Assembly: GCA_964592755.1 (NCBI GenBank)
Contig: CAZQFS010000082.1
Coordinates: 1 to 13,632, forward strand
Direction of reading: 5' to 3'
From: CAZQFS01 sp964592755
GTDB taxonomy: Bacteria > Hydrothermota > Tepidihabitantia > Tepidihabitantales > Tepidihabitantaceae
Length of the DNA: 13,632 nucleotides
A program made the translations under genes and the position numbers. The notes beneath the pieces are model-generated. The model was not told the origin of the DNA. It did no database searches and worked only from the letters and a program-made list of their open reading frames with translations. Below, in pieces: positions 1 to 6,965 of the stretch (its first letter is position 1; each line of letters opens with the position of its first letter).

Positions 1-358
<358 letters not shown>

Positions 359-395
359 TTTCAGTCTGCTTCTTCTCCTTATGTGATTCTGAGAT

Positions 396-513
396 TCCCG
401 GCGGTAACACCGGAGGGGCCACACCTCTTCCCATACCGAACAGAGTAGTTAAGCCCTCCAGGGCCGATGGTACTGTGCTGGTAACGGCATGGGAGAGTAG
501 GTCGCTGCCGGGT
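396..513 (+). rRNA. rrf: 5S ribosomal RNA
   Basis: This is a complete 5S rRNA of about 118 nt. Terminal helix I is visible: 397-404 pairs with 505-512 (CCCGGCGG with CTGCCGGG plus one adjoining base, eight pairs including one G-U). The conserved loop motif CCGAAC is at 436-441, the loop E/helix IV segment CGATGGTA starts near 466, and GGGAGAGTAGG is near 490. Ends are inferred from helix I and may shift by 1-3 nt. A pyrimidine run (TTTTCTTC, 513-520) follows immediately and may help terminate the operon. The gene lies 15 nt from the stop codon of the convergent rsmG. Confidence 0.95.
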
Positions 514-527
514 TTTCTTCGTCCGGG

Positions 528-1172
528 CTACGAGCCGGCGGTGCCGTGCTTGAGCACAAGGAAGCGACGTGGAACGGACGTAAGTGGAAGCGTCAGTGAT
601 TCCGAGCGGACCACGGCCAGGCCGGCTTTTCCGAGCAGCGATGGCGCAGGCTCGCCGCCGGCCGGATTCTTGTACAGGATGACGATGCCGCCCGGCCGCG
701 CGTGGCGGGCGAGAACCGGGAACGCCCGGAAAGGAGGACCGGTCAGGCGGCTGAGGACGACATCGCAGGCAAGTGGTGGCGTCGCCTCGGCCCGGGCACA
801 CAGGACCTCGGTGCCGGCGAGCGCCAGCTCGCGCACGGCGTGGACAAGGAAACGGCACTTCTTCTGGACCGATTCCACCAAGAACATTTTCACATCAGGA
901 CGGGCGACCGAGAGCGGGATACCGGGTAGGCCGGCGCCGGTGCCGATGTCGCAGCAGCGGGCCTGCGGCGGGACGAACCGGGCGGCGGCCAGAGAATCAA
1001 CGATGTGGTAGGTGACGATGCGTTCGGTGTCGCGCCGGGAAATCAGGTTGATGCGGGAGTTGTACTCCCGGACCAGTGATGCGTAGCGACAGAACCGGTG
1101 GTAGTGCTCCGGCGTCAGGGCGACGCCGAGTTGGGAGCAGGCGGCAGCGAGACGGTCAAAGGACGGGTCCAC
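528..1172 (-). CDS. rsmG: 16S rRNA (guanine-N7) methyltransferase RsmG (GidB)
   Basis: Cytoplasmic SAM-dependent enzyme of the RsmG/GidB family, which methylates N7 of G527 in 16S rRNA; loss often gives low-level streptomycin resistance (family knowledge). The 214-residue product is close to E. coli RsmG (207). The sequence shows a Rossmann fold with SAM motif I DIGTGAGLPGIPL at about 75-87, an acidic residue (E100) in LVESVQKKCRFL, and the family N-terminus with NLISRRD near 42. It starts with GTG and no strong Shine-Dalgarno is visible, so translation is probably coupled to the YhaM-like gene that ends 18 nt upstream. It is the last gene of its minus-strand set and faces the rRNA operon. 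The family assignment is firm; the exact start is less so. Confidence 0.95.
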   Translation of the reverse strand: MDPSFDRLAAACSQLGVALTPEHYHRFCRYASLVREYNSRINLISRRDTERIVTYHIVDSLAAARFVPPQARCCDIGTGAGLPGIPLSVARPDVKMFLVESVQKKCRFLVHAVRELALAGTEVLCARAEATPPLACDVVLSRLTGPPFRAFPVLARHARPGGIVILYKNPAGGEPAPSLLGKAGLAVVRSESLTLPLTSVPRRFLVLKHGTAGS

Positions 1173-1190
1173 GCTCGGGCGCTGACCCGG

Positions 1191-2141
1191 CTAGCCGACC
1201 GGCCCGCGCACGTAGACGTTCGATTCGAGATAGTCGTTGTAGTCGGTCCACTTGACGTTCTTGTTCTTCTCGACCATGTCGCGGAAAATCGCTACGCGCG
1301 AATCGAGATAGTCGAGCGAGAAGACAAGGAACGCCTCGACGAACTTGGGGGTCTTGGGCGAGCCGAACTCCATCTCACCGTGGTGCGCGAGGATGATGTG
1401 ACGGATGAGCTTCGACAGCTCTTCGGGAAAATCCTTGATGCCGGCGAGCTTCTCTTCGACCATCTGGCAGCCCATGACGAGATGGCCTAGGAGCCGGCCG
1501 TCCGGCGTGTGGTCGATGGCGATGTCGTAGACGTATTCCCGGAGCTTGCCGATGTCGTGCAGGATGATGCCGGTCAGGAGCAGGTCGCGGTCGACCTCGG
1601 CGTAGTTGTCGGGCAACACACGGGCACCGCGACACATCATCAGGGTGTGCTCCAGCAGCCCGCCAAGATAGGCGTGGTGCACGCGGGCGCCGGCCGGCAC
1701 CAGGCTGAACTGCTCGACGAAGCGCGGGTCGTCGAAGAAGGCGTCGAGCAGGGCGCGCAGGTGGACGTTCTTCACCTCGGCGATGAAACCGCGCAGCTCG
1801 GCCAGCATCTCCTTCCGGTCGTAGCGCGAGGCGGCGACGAAGTCGTCGCGCGCGACCTCGGCCATGTCCGCCGGGTAGACGACGTTGACCGTGAGTTGGG
1901 GTTTGCCCTGGTATTCCCCGAACTTACCCTGTACGCGGTAGAACCCGCCCGCCTCGAGGCAGCGCAGGGCGTCCTCGACCCGGTCCCACATCACCGCATT
2001 GACCGACCCGGTCCTGTCGCGGAACTCAAGCATCAGGAATGCGCCGCCGTCTCGCCGGTCGCGCACGTCCCGCCGCGAGCAGTAGAAGATGTCGTCAATC
2101 TGGGTTCCCGGCTTCAGGTCTTTGATGAACTGCTTCTTCAC
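1191..2141 (-). CDS. yhaM: YhaM-like OB-fold/HD-domain 3'-5' exoribonuclease
   Basis: Likely 3'-5' exoribonuclease (possibly also acting on DNA) of the YhaM/CBF1 family, cytoplasmic, in RNA turnover. Its length of 316 residues almost equals B. subtilis YhaM (314). Residues ~15-90 form an OB-fold nucleic-acid-binding domain (AFLMLEFRDRTGSVNAVMW; VQGKFGEYQGKPQLTV). Residues ~150-285 form an HD metal-dependent hydrolase domain, with metal ligands visible as H165 (GGLLEHT), H195-D196 (LHDIGK), H253-H254 (LAHHGE) and D277/D280. The start is GTG with no clear ribosome-binding site. It lies 26 nt after the PorV-like gene and 18 nt before rsmG, so the three are probably co-transcribed. Whether it prefers RNA or DNA cannot be read from the sequence. 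Confidence 0.92.
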   Translation of the reverse strand: MKKQFIKDLKPGTQIDDIFYCSRRDVRDRRDGGAFLMLEFRDRTGSVNAVMWDRVEDALRCLEAGGFYRVQGKFGEYQGKPQLTVNVVYPADMAEVARDDFVAASRYDRKEMLAELRGFIAEVKNVHLRALLDAFFDDPRFVEQFSLVPAGARVHHAYLGGLLEHTLMMCRGARVLPDNYAEVDRDLLLTGIILHDIGKLREYVYDIAIDHTPDGRLLGHLVMGCQMVEEKLAGIKDFPEELSKLIRHIILAHHGEMEFGSPKTPKFVEAFLVFSLDYLDSRVAIFRDMVEKNKNVKWTDYNDYLESNVYVRGPVG

Positions 2142-2167
2142 AGTGGTTCTGTCCGGTGGTGCTTTCT

Positions 2168-3070
2168 TTACAGGGAGAAGCTGAGGGAGAACCGGTGGGC
2201 GGTACCCAGTTCGACCATCGGGACGAAGCAGTAGTCGAGCACATAGCTGCGCCAGCGGAAACCGAGCCCGGTCGTGAGTCCGGCGAGGATATCGGAGCCG
2301 CCGCCGGATGTCCAGTCGAGTCCGAGCGTCGAGTAGCCTCCGCGGATGATGAGTACATCACCGACCCGGCCCTCGATGCCGGCGCGGACGTTGACGCGGT
2401 TGTCAATTGGCTTGTGCAGGTCCAGGGCCAGGGTGAGCGCCGGGTTGGGCTCATAACCCAGCCCCAGGCCGAAGTCGAGCGGCATCGGGTCACGTCCCTG
2501 CCGGAACGCCTTCACCTGGTAGCCCAGATTCTGGATTACCAGCCCGGCCGAGAGTCCGGTAACGGGCAGCCGATAGGTCGCGCCGGCGCCGGCGGCAAGT
2601 CCCAGACTGAAGAAAGTGTCGATGGAGCCGTACAGGCCGTGGAGTCCGATGCCCACGTCCAGCGGGTCGGCCACGTTCATCGCGGTGCTGACGTTCACGT
2701 CGGCGTAGGAGACGCTGAACGCGCCGAGCTCCTCGGCGGCCGCCGTGGTTCGTTTCATCGTGCCGGAGTTGAGATAGACAACCGCCGCACCGATGCCCTG
2801 CCGCGGTGTCAGCTGCTGGTTGTAGGCGAGGGCCCCGATGTGCATGCCGGCAACGTAGTTCAGGTAGCTGACCTGGGCCCGGGACTGCTCGGCACCGAGC
2901 GCATGTCCGGGGTTGTACCAGAAAGCCATCGGACTGCCGGCGACTGCGACCGCGGCGCCGCCCATGGCCGCTTCTGACGCCCCGGGTGGAATCCGAAGGA
3001 AGTCGAAGCCGGTCGTGCCGGCATTGGGGTCAATCGAAACCAGACAGAGCACCAGAATCAGGGCAGTCAT
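2168..3070 (-). CDS. PorV/PorQ-family outer-membrane beta-barrel protein (UPF0164-like)
   Basis: Predicted exported outer-membrane barrel of 300 residues. It starts MTALILVLCLVSI, a short hydrophobic signal segment, followed by the family hallmark FLRIPPGASEAAMGGAAVAV and then a GSPMAFWYNPGHAL segment typical of PorV/PorQ proteins. The rest is alternating amphipathic strands rich in Gly, Tyr and Leu, ending FSLSFSL as expected for a beta-barrel terminus. PorV and PorQ take part in type IX secretion in Bacteroidetes, but this wider family is common elsewhere with unknown cargo, and no other secretion gene is nearby, so I do not assign a T9SS role. The open frame extends upstream to a TTG at 3106. 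I prefer the ATG at 3070 because the signal segment begins there and the TTG lies inside the candidate -35 box. It is first in its set. Confidence 0.85.
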   Translation of the reverse strand: MTALILVLCLVSIDPNAGTTGFDFLRIPPGASEAAMGGAAVAVAGSPMAFWYNPGHALGAEQSRAQVSYLNYVAGMHIGALAYNQQLTPRQGIGAAVVYLNSGTMKRTTAAAEELGAFSVSYADVNVSTAMNVADPLDVGIGLHGLYGSIDTFFSLGLAAGAGATYRLPVTGLSAGLVIQNLGYQVKAFRQGRDPMPLDFGLGLGYEPNPALTLALDLHKPIDNRVNVRAGIEGRVGDVLIIRGGYSTLGLDWTSGGGSDILAGLTTGLGFRWRSYVLDYCFVPMVELGTAHRFSLSFSL

Positions 3071-3077
3071 ATGAGTA

Positions 3078-3106
3078 AAGCTAATGTCAGTCAGGCACAA
3101 AGTCAA
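3078..3106 (-). promoter_or_regulatory. Candidate promoter of the PorV-like gene, leaderless geometry
   Basis: On the minus strand TTGACT (3106-3101) is followed after 17 nt by TAGCTT (3083-3078). Seven nucleotides separate the latter from the ATG at 3070, so the expected transcription start is the A of the start codon. No Shine-Dalgarno precedes the ATG. The -35 box is good (5/6) but the -10 matches at only three positions, so support rests mainly on spacing. Confidence 0.45.
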
Positions 3107-3134
3107 GGCAATTCGTTGTCGCCCGGTTGCGAAG

Positions 3135-3162
3135 TTGACATATTTCGATACCGGTCTAGAAT
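3135..3162 (+). promoter_or_regulatory. Sigma70-type promoter of the yebC-ruvCAB operon
   Basis: A consensus -35 box TTGACA (3135-3140) lies 16 nt before TAGAAT (3157-3162, five of six consensus bases). The expected transcription start is near 3169-3170, giving a leader of about 70 nt before yebC. It diverges from the candidate promoter of the PorV-like gene; the two -35 boxes are 28 nt apart, so polymerases could compete. Confidence 0.75.
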
Positions 3163-3227
3163 AGGTCAGAAGTCAGATGCTGCTGAAGAGACACTTTCAC
3201 ACCGACCGGGGCCGAGGCTCCGGTTCT

Positions 3228-3235
3228 TAAGGAGG
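3228..3235 (+). promoter_or_regulatory. Ribosome-binding site of yebC
   Basis: TAAGGAGG is a near-perfect anti-Shine-Dalgarno match, 6 nt before the ATG at 3242. It fixes the yebC start there rather than at upstream in-frame codons. It is the strongest Shine-Dalgarno in the window and shows that the host uses one when a leader is present. Confidence 0.9.
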
Positions 3236-3241
3236 CCCAGG

Positions 3242-3997
3242 ATGTCAGGACACTCCAAATGGTCCACGATTAAGCACAAGAAGGGCAAGGCCGATGCGGC
3301 ACGCGGCCGGGCTTTTTCCAAGTTGATTAGAGAAATCACAACTGCGGCGCGAATCGGCGGCGGCGACCCGAACGGGAATCCGCGACTGCGCACAGCGATG
3401 GACATGGCCAAGGCGATAAACATGCCGGCCGAAAACGTCGAGCGGGCAGTCAAGAAAGGTACCGGTGAACTGCCTGGCGTCACCTACGAGGAATCAGTCT
3501 ACGAAGGCTATGGGCCGGGCGGTGTCGCCATGATGGTACGCGTGCTGACCGACAACAAGAACCGCAGCACGGCCGAGGTCCGGCACGTGTTTGAGAAGTA
3601 CGGCGGCTCGATGGGCTCGGCCGGCTGCGTGGCCTGGCAGTTCAAGCCCCAGGGACTGATTGTCGTCAGCAAGGACAAGGCGGACGAGGATGCCGTTCTG
3701 ACTGCAGCCCTAGAGGCGGGCGCGGACGACGTGCAGACCGAAGCCAGCGCCTACTCGATTGTCACGCCCCTGGACAAACTCGAAGCGGTGAAGAAGCAGC
3801 TCAAGGCCGCGGGTATCGAGTGGGACAGCGCCGAACTGACCCAGATAGCCTCCAGTACCGTGCCGGTCTCGGAAGCCGACGCACCCAAGGTCCTCAAGCT
3901 GATTGAGATGCTGGAGGAGTTGGAGGAGGTCCAGCAGGTCTTCGCCAATTTCGACATCGCGGACGATGTGCTGGAGCGCGTAACCGCCGGAGCATAG
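3242..3997 (+). CDS. yebC: YebC/PmpR family protein
   Basis: Cytoplasmic protein of the YebC/PmpR (TACO1-like) family. Members have been described as transcriptional regulators and, for several, as factors that relieve ribosome stalling at proline-rich sequences. The 251-residue product has the canonical N-terminus MSGHSKWSTIKHKKGKADAA, the N-terminal helical domain to ~75 (MPAENVERAVKKGTGE), and the two alpha/beta domains with the signature EGYGPGGVAMMV and TDNKNRSTAEVRH at about 90-120. The start is set by a strong Shine-Dalgarno 6 nt upstream. It is the first gene of an operon with ruvC, ruvA and ruvB, a common bacterial arrangement. Its stop is in the same frame as ruvC, only two sense codons before the ruvC start. 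Confidence 0.96.
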   Translation: MSGHSKWSTIKHKKGKADAARGRAFSKLIREITTAARIGGGDPNGNPRLRTAMDMAKAINMPAENVERAVKKGTGELPGVTYEESVYEGYGPGGVAMMVRVLTDNKNRSTAEVRHVFEKYGGSMGSAGCVAWQFKPQGLIVVSKDKADEDAVLTAALEAGADDVQTEASAYSIVTPLDKLEAVKKQLKAAGIEWDSAELTQIASSTVPVSEADAPKVLKLIEMLEELEEVQQVFANFDIADDVLERVTAGA

Positions 3998-4003
3998 CCT
4001 TTC

Positions 4004-4534
4004 TTGAGGATTCTGGGGATTGACCCCGGACTGGGCGCGACCGGCTATGGCGTAATCGCGGACGGTCGCGCCGTCGCTTTCGGTACGATTAAGACCGATT
4101 CGCGAGCCGACGTCCCTGTCCGGCTGCACGCCCTGGGGCAGGCGCTCAAGCGGGTCATCCGGCGCACAAGGCCGGAAAGGTGCGCGCTAGAGACCCTGTT
4201 CTTCAAAGGGGGCGGAGCGAGAAGCGTCATCCTCTCGGCCGAGTCCCGCGGCGCGATCATCTACACACTCGCCTGCGCGCGGATTCCGGTGGTCGAGTTG
4301 ACCCCGGCGTCAATCAAACTGGCACTGACCGGCAGCGGCCGCGCTTCAAAGGGCCAGATGAACTACATGGTCCGAGCACTGCTCAAGCTCAGCGACCGCG
4401 TGCCCGAACACGCTGCTGATGCCCTGGCCGCGGCTTACTGCCTGAGCCGGAGGACCGCATACCCGGCTGCTGGCGCTCGCCCGCGGTCCAGACTGCGACA
4501 TCGCTGGCCGGCTGTTCAGGGCAGGACCGCATGA
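4004..4534 (+). CDS. ruvC: Crossover junction endodeoxyribonuclease RuvC
   Basis: Holliday-junction resolvase: dimeric RuvC makes paired nicks in junctions migrated by RuvAB. The product of 176 residues has the RNase H-like fold opening MRILGIDPGLGATGYGVI. The four acidic/metal positions are D7, E63 (ALET), H136 and D139 (EHAADALAAAYC). The His at the third C-terminal position, where E. coli has Asp138, is also found in Thermus RuvC, so the enzyme should be active. The start is TTG, the first possible initiator after the yebC stop, with only a poorly spaced GGAG upstream, so translation is probably coupled to yebC. A tail of ~27 residues, rich in Arg and Ala, follows the core domain. The stop overlaps the ruvA start (ATGA). 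Confidence 0.95.
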   Translation: MRILGIDPGLGATGYGVIADGRAVAFGTIKTDSRADVPVRLHALGQALKRVIRRTRPERCALETLFFKGGGARSVILSAESRGAIIYTLACARIPVVELTPASIKLALTGSGRASKGQMNYMVRALLKLSDRVPEHAADALAAAYCLSRRTAYPAAGARPRSRLRHRWPAVQGRTA

Positions 4535-5094
4535 TTTCCCGTCTGCACGGAGCGGTCAGGGAGAAAGAGCCGACGCGGCTAGTGCTCGACTGCTGCGGCA
4601 TTGGGTTCGAGCTGCGGGTGCCTCTTTCCACCTCGCGGGCCGTGCCCGAGCCTGGGGCCAAGGCAGAACTGCTTGTCGAGCCTCACTTCACACGCGATGG
4701 CCTCCATCTGTACGGGTTCAGCACGGCCGGGGAACGGGACGTGTTCCGGCTGCTGACCTCGGTGAAGGGTATTGGACCCAAGGCAGGGCTGAACCTGCTG
4801 TCGCGGTTCGCGCCCGACGAGATACGGCAGTTCATCACCCAGCGGCGAACCGACATCCTGCGCACGGTGCCTGGTCTCGGGCCGAAAAAGGTGGACAGCA
4901 TTATCCGGCAGCTTGAAGGCGTGGCACCGACCATGCCGGTTGAGAGCCAGAAGATTCTGGCCGACGCGGCTGCGGCGCTGCAGAACCTTGGCCTGACCCG
5001 CAAGGAAGCCTGTGACCGTCTGGCCCGGGTGCCGCTGACCGACAAGATGACCCTGCAGGAACTCCTCAAACTGGCCCTAGCCCAGCGCGACTAG
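4531..5094 (+). CDS. ruvA: Holliday junction branch migration protein RuvA
   Basis: Junction-specific DNA-binding subunit of the RuvAB branch-migration complex; tetramers hold the four-way junction and dock RuvB rings. The 187 residues (E. coli 203) fall into three domains: an N-terminal OB fold (MISRLHG, GIGFELRVPLSTS, LHLYGFST) to ~65; tandem helix-hairpin-helix motifs at about 72-91 (TSVKGIGPKAGLNLL) and 107-127 (TVPGLGPKKVDSII); and a small C-terminal RuvB-binding domain from ~143 (ADAAAALQNLGLTRKEA). Domain III is linked by a short hinge, slightly shorter than in E. coli. Its ATG overlaps the ruvC stop by 4 nt, and ruvB starts 3 nt after its stop, so the three are translationally coupled. 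Confidence 0.96.
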   Translation: MISRLHGAVREKEPTRLVLDCCGIGFELRVPLSTSRAVPEPGAKAELLVEPHFTRDGLHLYGFSTAGERDVFRLLTSVKGIGPKAGLNLLSRFAPDEIRQFITQRRTDILRTVPGLGPKKVDSIIRQLEGVAPTMPVESQKILADAAAALQNLGLTRKEACDRLARVPLTDKMTLQELLKLALAQRD

Positions 5095-5097
5095 AGC

Positions 5098-6129
5098 ATG
5101 GCACAGACCGAACGCCTCTCCTCACCCCAGCGGTTGCGGGGTGAGGAGCTGCTGGACGAGGCGATACGACCACACCGGCTGGACGACTTCATCGGCCAGG
5201 CCAGACTCAAAGAGAACCTCAGGGTGTTCATCGCAGCGGCCAGGCTGAGGTCCGAAGCCTTGGAACACGTGCTCCTGTTCGGTCCGCCCGGCCTGGGCAA
5301 GACCACCCTGGCTCACATCATCGCCCACGAGATGGGCGCGCAGATAAAGCCCACATCCGGTCCGGTGCTGGAACGGGCGGTTGACCTTGCCGGCATCCTT
5401 ACCGGGCTCGGGCCCAAAGACGTTCTGTTCATTGACGAAATCCACCGCACCAACAAGGCGGTTGAGGAGTACCTGTACCCAGCGTTGGAAGGGTTCTCGA
5501 TTGATATCCTCATAGACCGAGGTCCGGGTGCCCGGTCTGAGAAAATTGACCTGCAGACTTTCACCCTGGTCGGCGCCACAACCCGGTCAGGACTGCTTAC
5601 CGGTCCGTTGCGGTCCAGGTTCGGCATCTCACTTCACCTGGACTATTACCCGGCCGAAGACCTGTTGGAAATCGTCCGGCGGTCGGCCCGGATACTCAAA
5701 GTGAAGACTGACGACGACGGAGCCTGGGAAATCGCCCGCCGGTCACGGGGCACACCACGAATCGCCAACCGGCTGTTGCGCCGGGTCCGTGACTTCGCCC
5801 AAGTCAAAGGAAAGAAGAAGGTGGACCTGGAGATAACCCAGTACGCCCTGGCGCAGCTTGAGGTGGACCAGCTTGGTCTGGACTTGATGGACAAGAAGAT
5901 ACTCCTGACCATCATTGATAAGTTCGGCGGCGGCCCGGTGGGGATATCGTCACTCGCAGTGGCGGTCGGCGAGGACATCGGAACTCTGGAAGAGGTCTTC
6001 GAGCCATTTCTGGTACAGGAGGGACTGATGAAGCGTACCCCGCGCGGACGGATAGCTATGCCTATGGCCTTTCAGCACTTCGGCCGCCAGCCGAGTTCCA
6101 GCCGTCAGGGCAGGCTCGACCTAGCTTAG
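5098..6129 (+). CDS. ruvB: Holliday junction branch migration ATPase RuvB
   Basis: AAA+ motor of the RuvAB complex, forming hexameric rings that pump DNA through the junction. The 343-residue protein is full length. It shows Walker A GPPGLGKTT (62-70), Walker B VLFIDEIHR (109-117), sensor 1 LVGATTRSG near 157-165, the arginine finger in LRSRFG (R174), sensor 2 RGTPRIANRLLRRVRDFAQ (about 213-231) and the C-terminal winged helix GGPVGISSLAVAVGEDIGTLEE. The ATG is 3 nt after the ruvA stop. It is the last gene of yebC-ruvCAB. No convincing T-tailed terminator follows, although several short hairpins do. Confidence 0.97.
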   Translation: MAQTERLSSPQRLRGEELLDEAIRPHRLDDFIGQARLKENLRVFIAAARLRSEALEHVLLFGPPGLGKTTLAHIIAHEMGAQIKPTSGPVLERAVDLAGILTGLGPKDVLFIDEIHRTNKAVEEYLYPALEGFSIDILIDRGPGARSEKIDLQTFTLVGATTRSGLLTGPLRSRFGISLHLDYYPAEDLLEIVRRSARILKVKTDDDGAWEIARRSRGTPRIANRLLRRVRDFAQVKGKKKVDLEITQYALAQLEVDQLGLDLMDKKILLTIIDKFGGGPVGISSLAVAVGEDIGTLEEVFEPFLVQEGLMKRTPRGRIAMPMAFQHFGRQPSSSRQGRLDLA

Positions 6130-6135
6130 GCAGAG

Positions 6136-6227
6136 ACAGGGCCAGGCCTGACCTGTTGGGCGACACTTGTCTTATCACGTACAACCACTGGTTGTGCCTG
6201 GGGTCTACTTGTCACCACTAATAGACC
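6136..6227 (+). repeat. Cluster of short inverted repeats downstream of ruvB
   Basis: Within the 194-nt spacer between ruvB and the 3D-domain gene I see ACAGG/CCTGT (6136-6140 with 6152-6156), enclosing the palindrome CAGGCCTG; ACAACC-ACT-GGTTGT (6181-6195), extendable by one G-U and one G-C pair; and GGTCTA/TAGACC (6202-6207 with 6222-6227). None is followed by a T-run, so they are not classic intrinsic terminators. They could be 3'-end stabilising structures, part of a Rho-dependent end, or an operator near the next promoter. Confidence 0.4.
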
Positions 6228-6289
6228 GTAAGGCCTTGGCAGGCTGGTGCTGGTCTTGGCTTCAGGCCTGACCCAGGAGCAGGATTTTC

Positions 6290-6320
6290 TTGACAGGGGT
6301 CTAATTATCAAGACTATGTT
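6290..6320 (+). promoter_or_regulatory. Candidate promoter of the 3D-domain gene
   Basis: A consensus TTGACA lies at 6290-6295. Two -10 candidates are possible: GACTAT (6312-6317, 16-nt spacer, keeping the key A2 and T6, 6 nt before the ATG) or TATGTT (6315-6320, a long 19-nt spacer, 3 nt before the ATG). Either puts transcription at or next to the start codon. The AT-rich stretch before the ATG has no Shine-Dalgarno. Confidence 0.5.
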
Positions 6321-6323
6321 ACC

Positions 6324-6965
6324 ATGCGAAAAGCGTCTGTCGGCCTGGTCTGCCTGTGCGCAGCCTGCTTTGTACCCAGGACCCAGACCGTGGGCAGCAC
6401 CGTCGGAACCATGCCGCCCTCGTTCATGTTCCGAGACTGGAGCACAGACACGGTCATCCCGGCAGGCAAGTACATGGGCAAGTTCAAGGTGACATACTAC
6501 TGGGCGGTTGAGGAAGCAGAATACCCGCCCTCCAAGTCGAATGCGCTGTACCTGGCAGACGGCAGCCTGCTGGGCCGTTTCTCCTCAGCGTTCGTGAGGG
6601 CGTTCAGAACCGAGTCAGCCGCCAGACTCAAGGACGGCAGATGCATCAGCTACTTGAAGCGACGGGGCAGAGCCCAGGTTGTTGACCAGTTCCTTGGCTA
6701 CGGCGGCCACAAACTCGAGGAACTCAAGTCCATCGCCGTAGACCCGCGCATAATTCCTTTGGGGTCAGTTGTTTACATACCCCAGGCGGCAAGCGTGGTG
6801 GTGGACGGCAAGCCCCAATCAGGAATCTTCTATGCCCATGACATCGGCAGTGCGGTGAAGGGTAAGCACATAGACATATTCGTCGGCCGCAAGGCCAATA
6901 TGCAGTGCTTCAGTCTAGCGGGGATGCAGAGTTCGGGTAGCGTCGACGTCTACGTGCTCGAATAG
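6324..6965 (+). CDS. Exported 3D (Asp-Asp-Asp) domain protein
   Basis: Predicted secreted or periplasmic protein of 213 residues with a C-terminal 3D domain. This double-psi-barrel fold is related to the catalytic core of MltA lytic transglycosylases and is often linked to peptidoglycan cleavage. The three aspartates that name the domain are visible: D140 (SIAVDPRIIPLGS), D173 (YAHDIGSAVKG) and D184 (KHIDIFVG). An upstream FKVTYYWAVEEAEYP segment (about 54-68) is also common in such proteins. The N-terminus MRKASVGLVCLCAACF is a short Sec-type signal; its cysteines do not form a standard lipobox. The last 51 bp overlap the end of the convergent deacetylase gene. A role in wall remodelling is inferred from the family; the true substrate is unknown. 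Confidence 0.87.
   Translation: MRKASVGLVCLCAACFVPRTQTVGSTVGTMPPSFMFRDWSTDTVIPAGKYMGKFKVTYYWAVEEAEYPPSKSNALYLADGSLLGRFSSAFVRAFRTESAARLKDGRCISYLKRRGRAQVVDQFLGYGGHKLEELKSIAVDPRIIPLGSVVYIPQAASVVVDGKPQSGIFYAHDIGSAVKGKHIDIFVGRKANMQCFSLAGMQSSGSVDVYVLE

Noticed and set aside
523..538. Small hairpin at the end of rsmG (CCG-GCT/AGCCGG with a bulged G)
   Set aside because: The stem is short, interrupted and followed by no T-run on either strand, so it is not supported as a terminator.
3071..3241. N-terminal extension of YebC from an ATG at 3071
   Set aside because: The extension crosses the promoter and Shine-Dalgarno, and the canonical YebC N-terminus begins at 3242.
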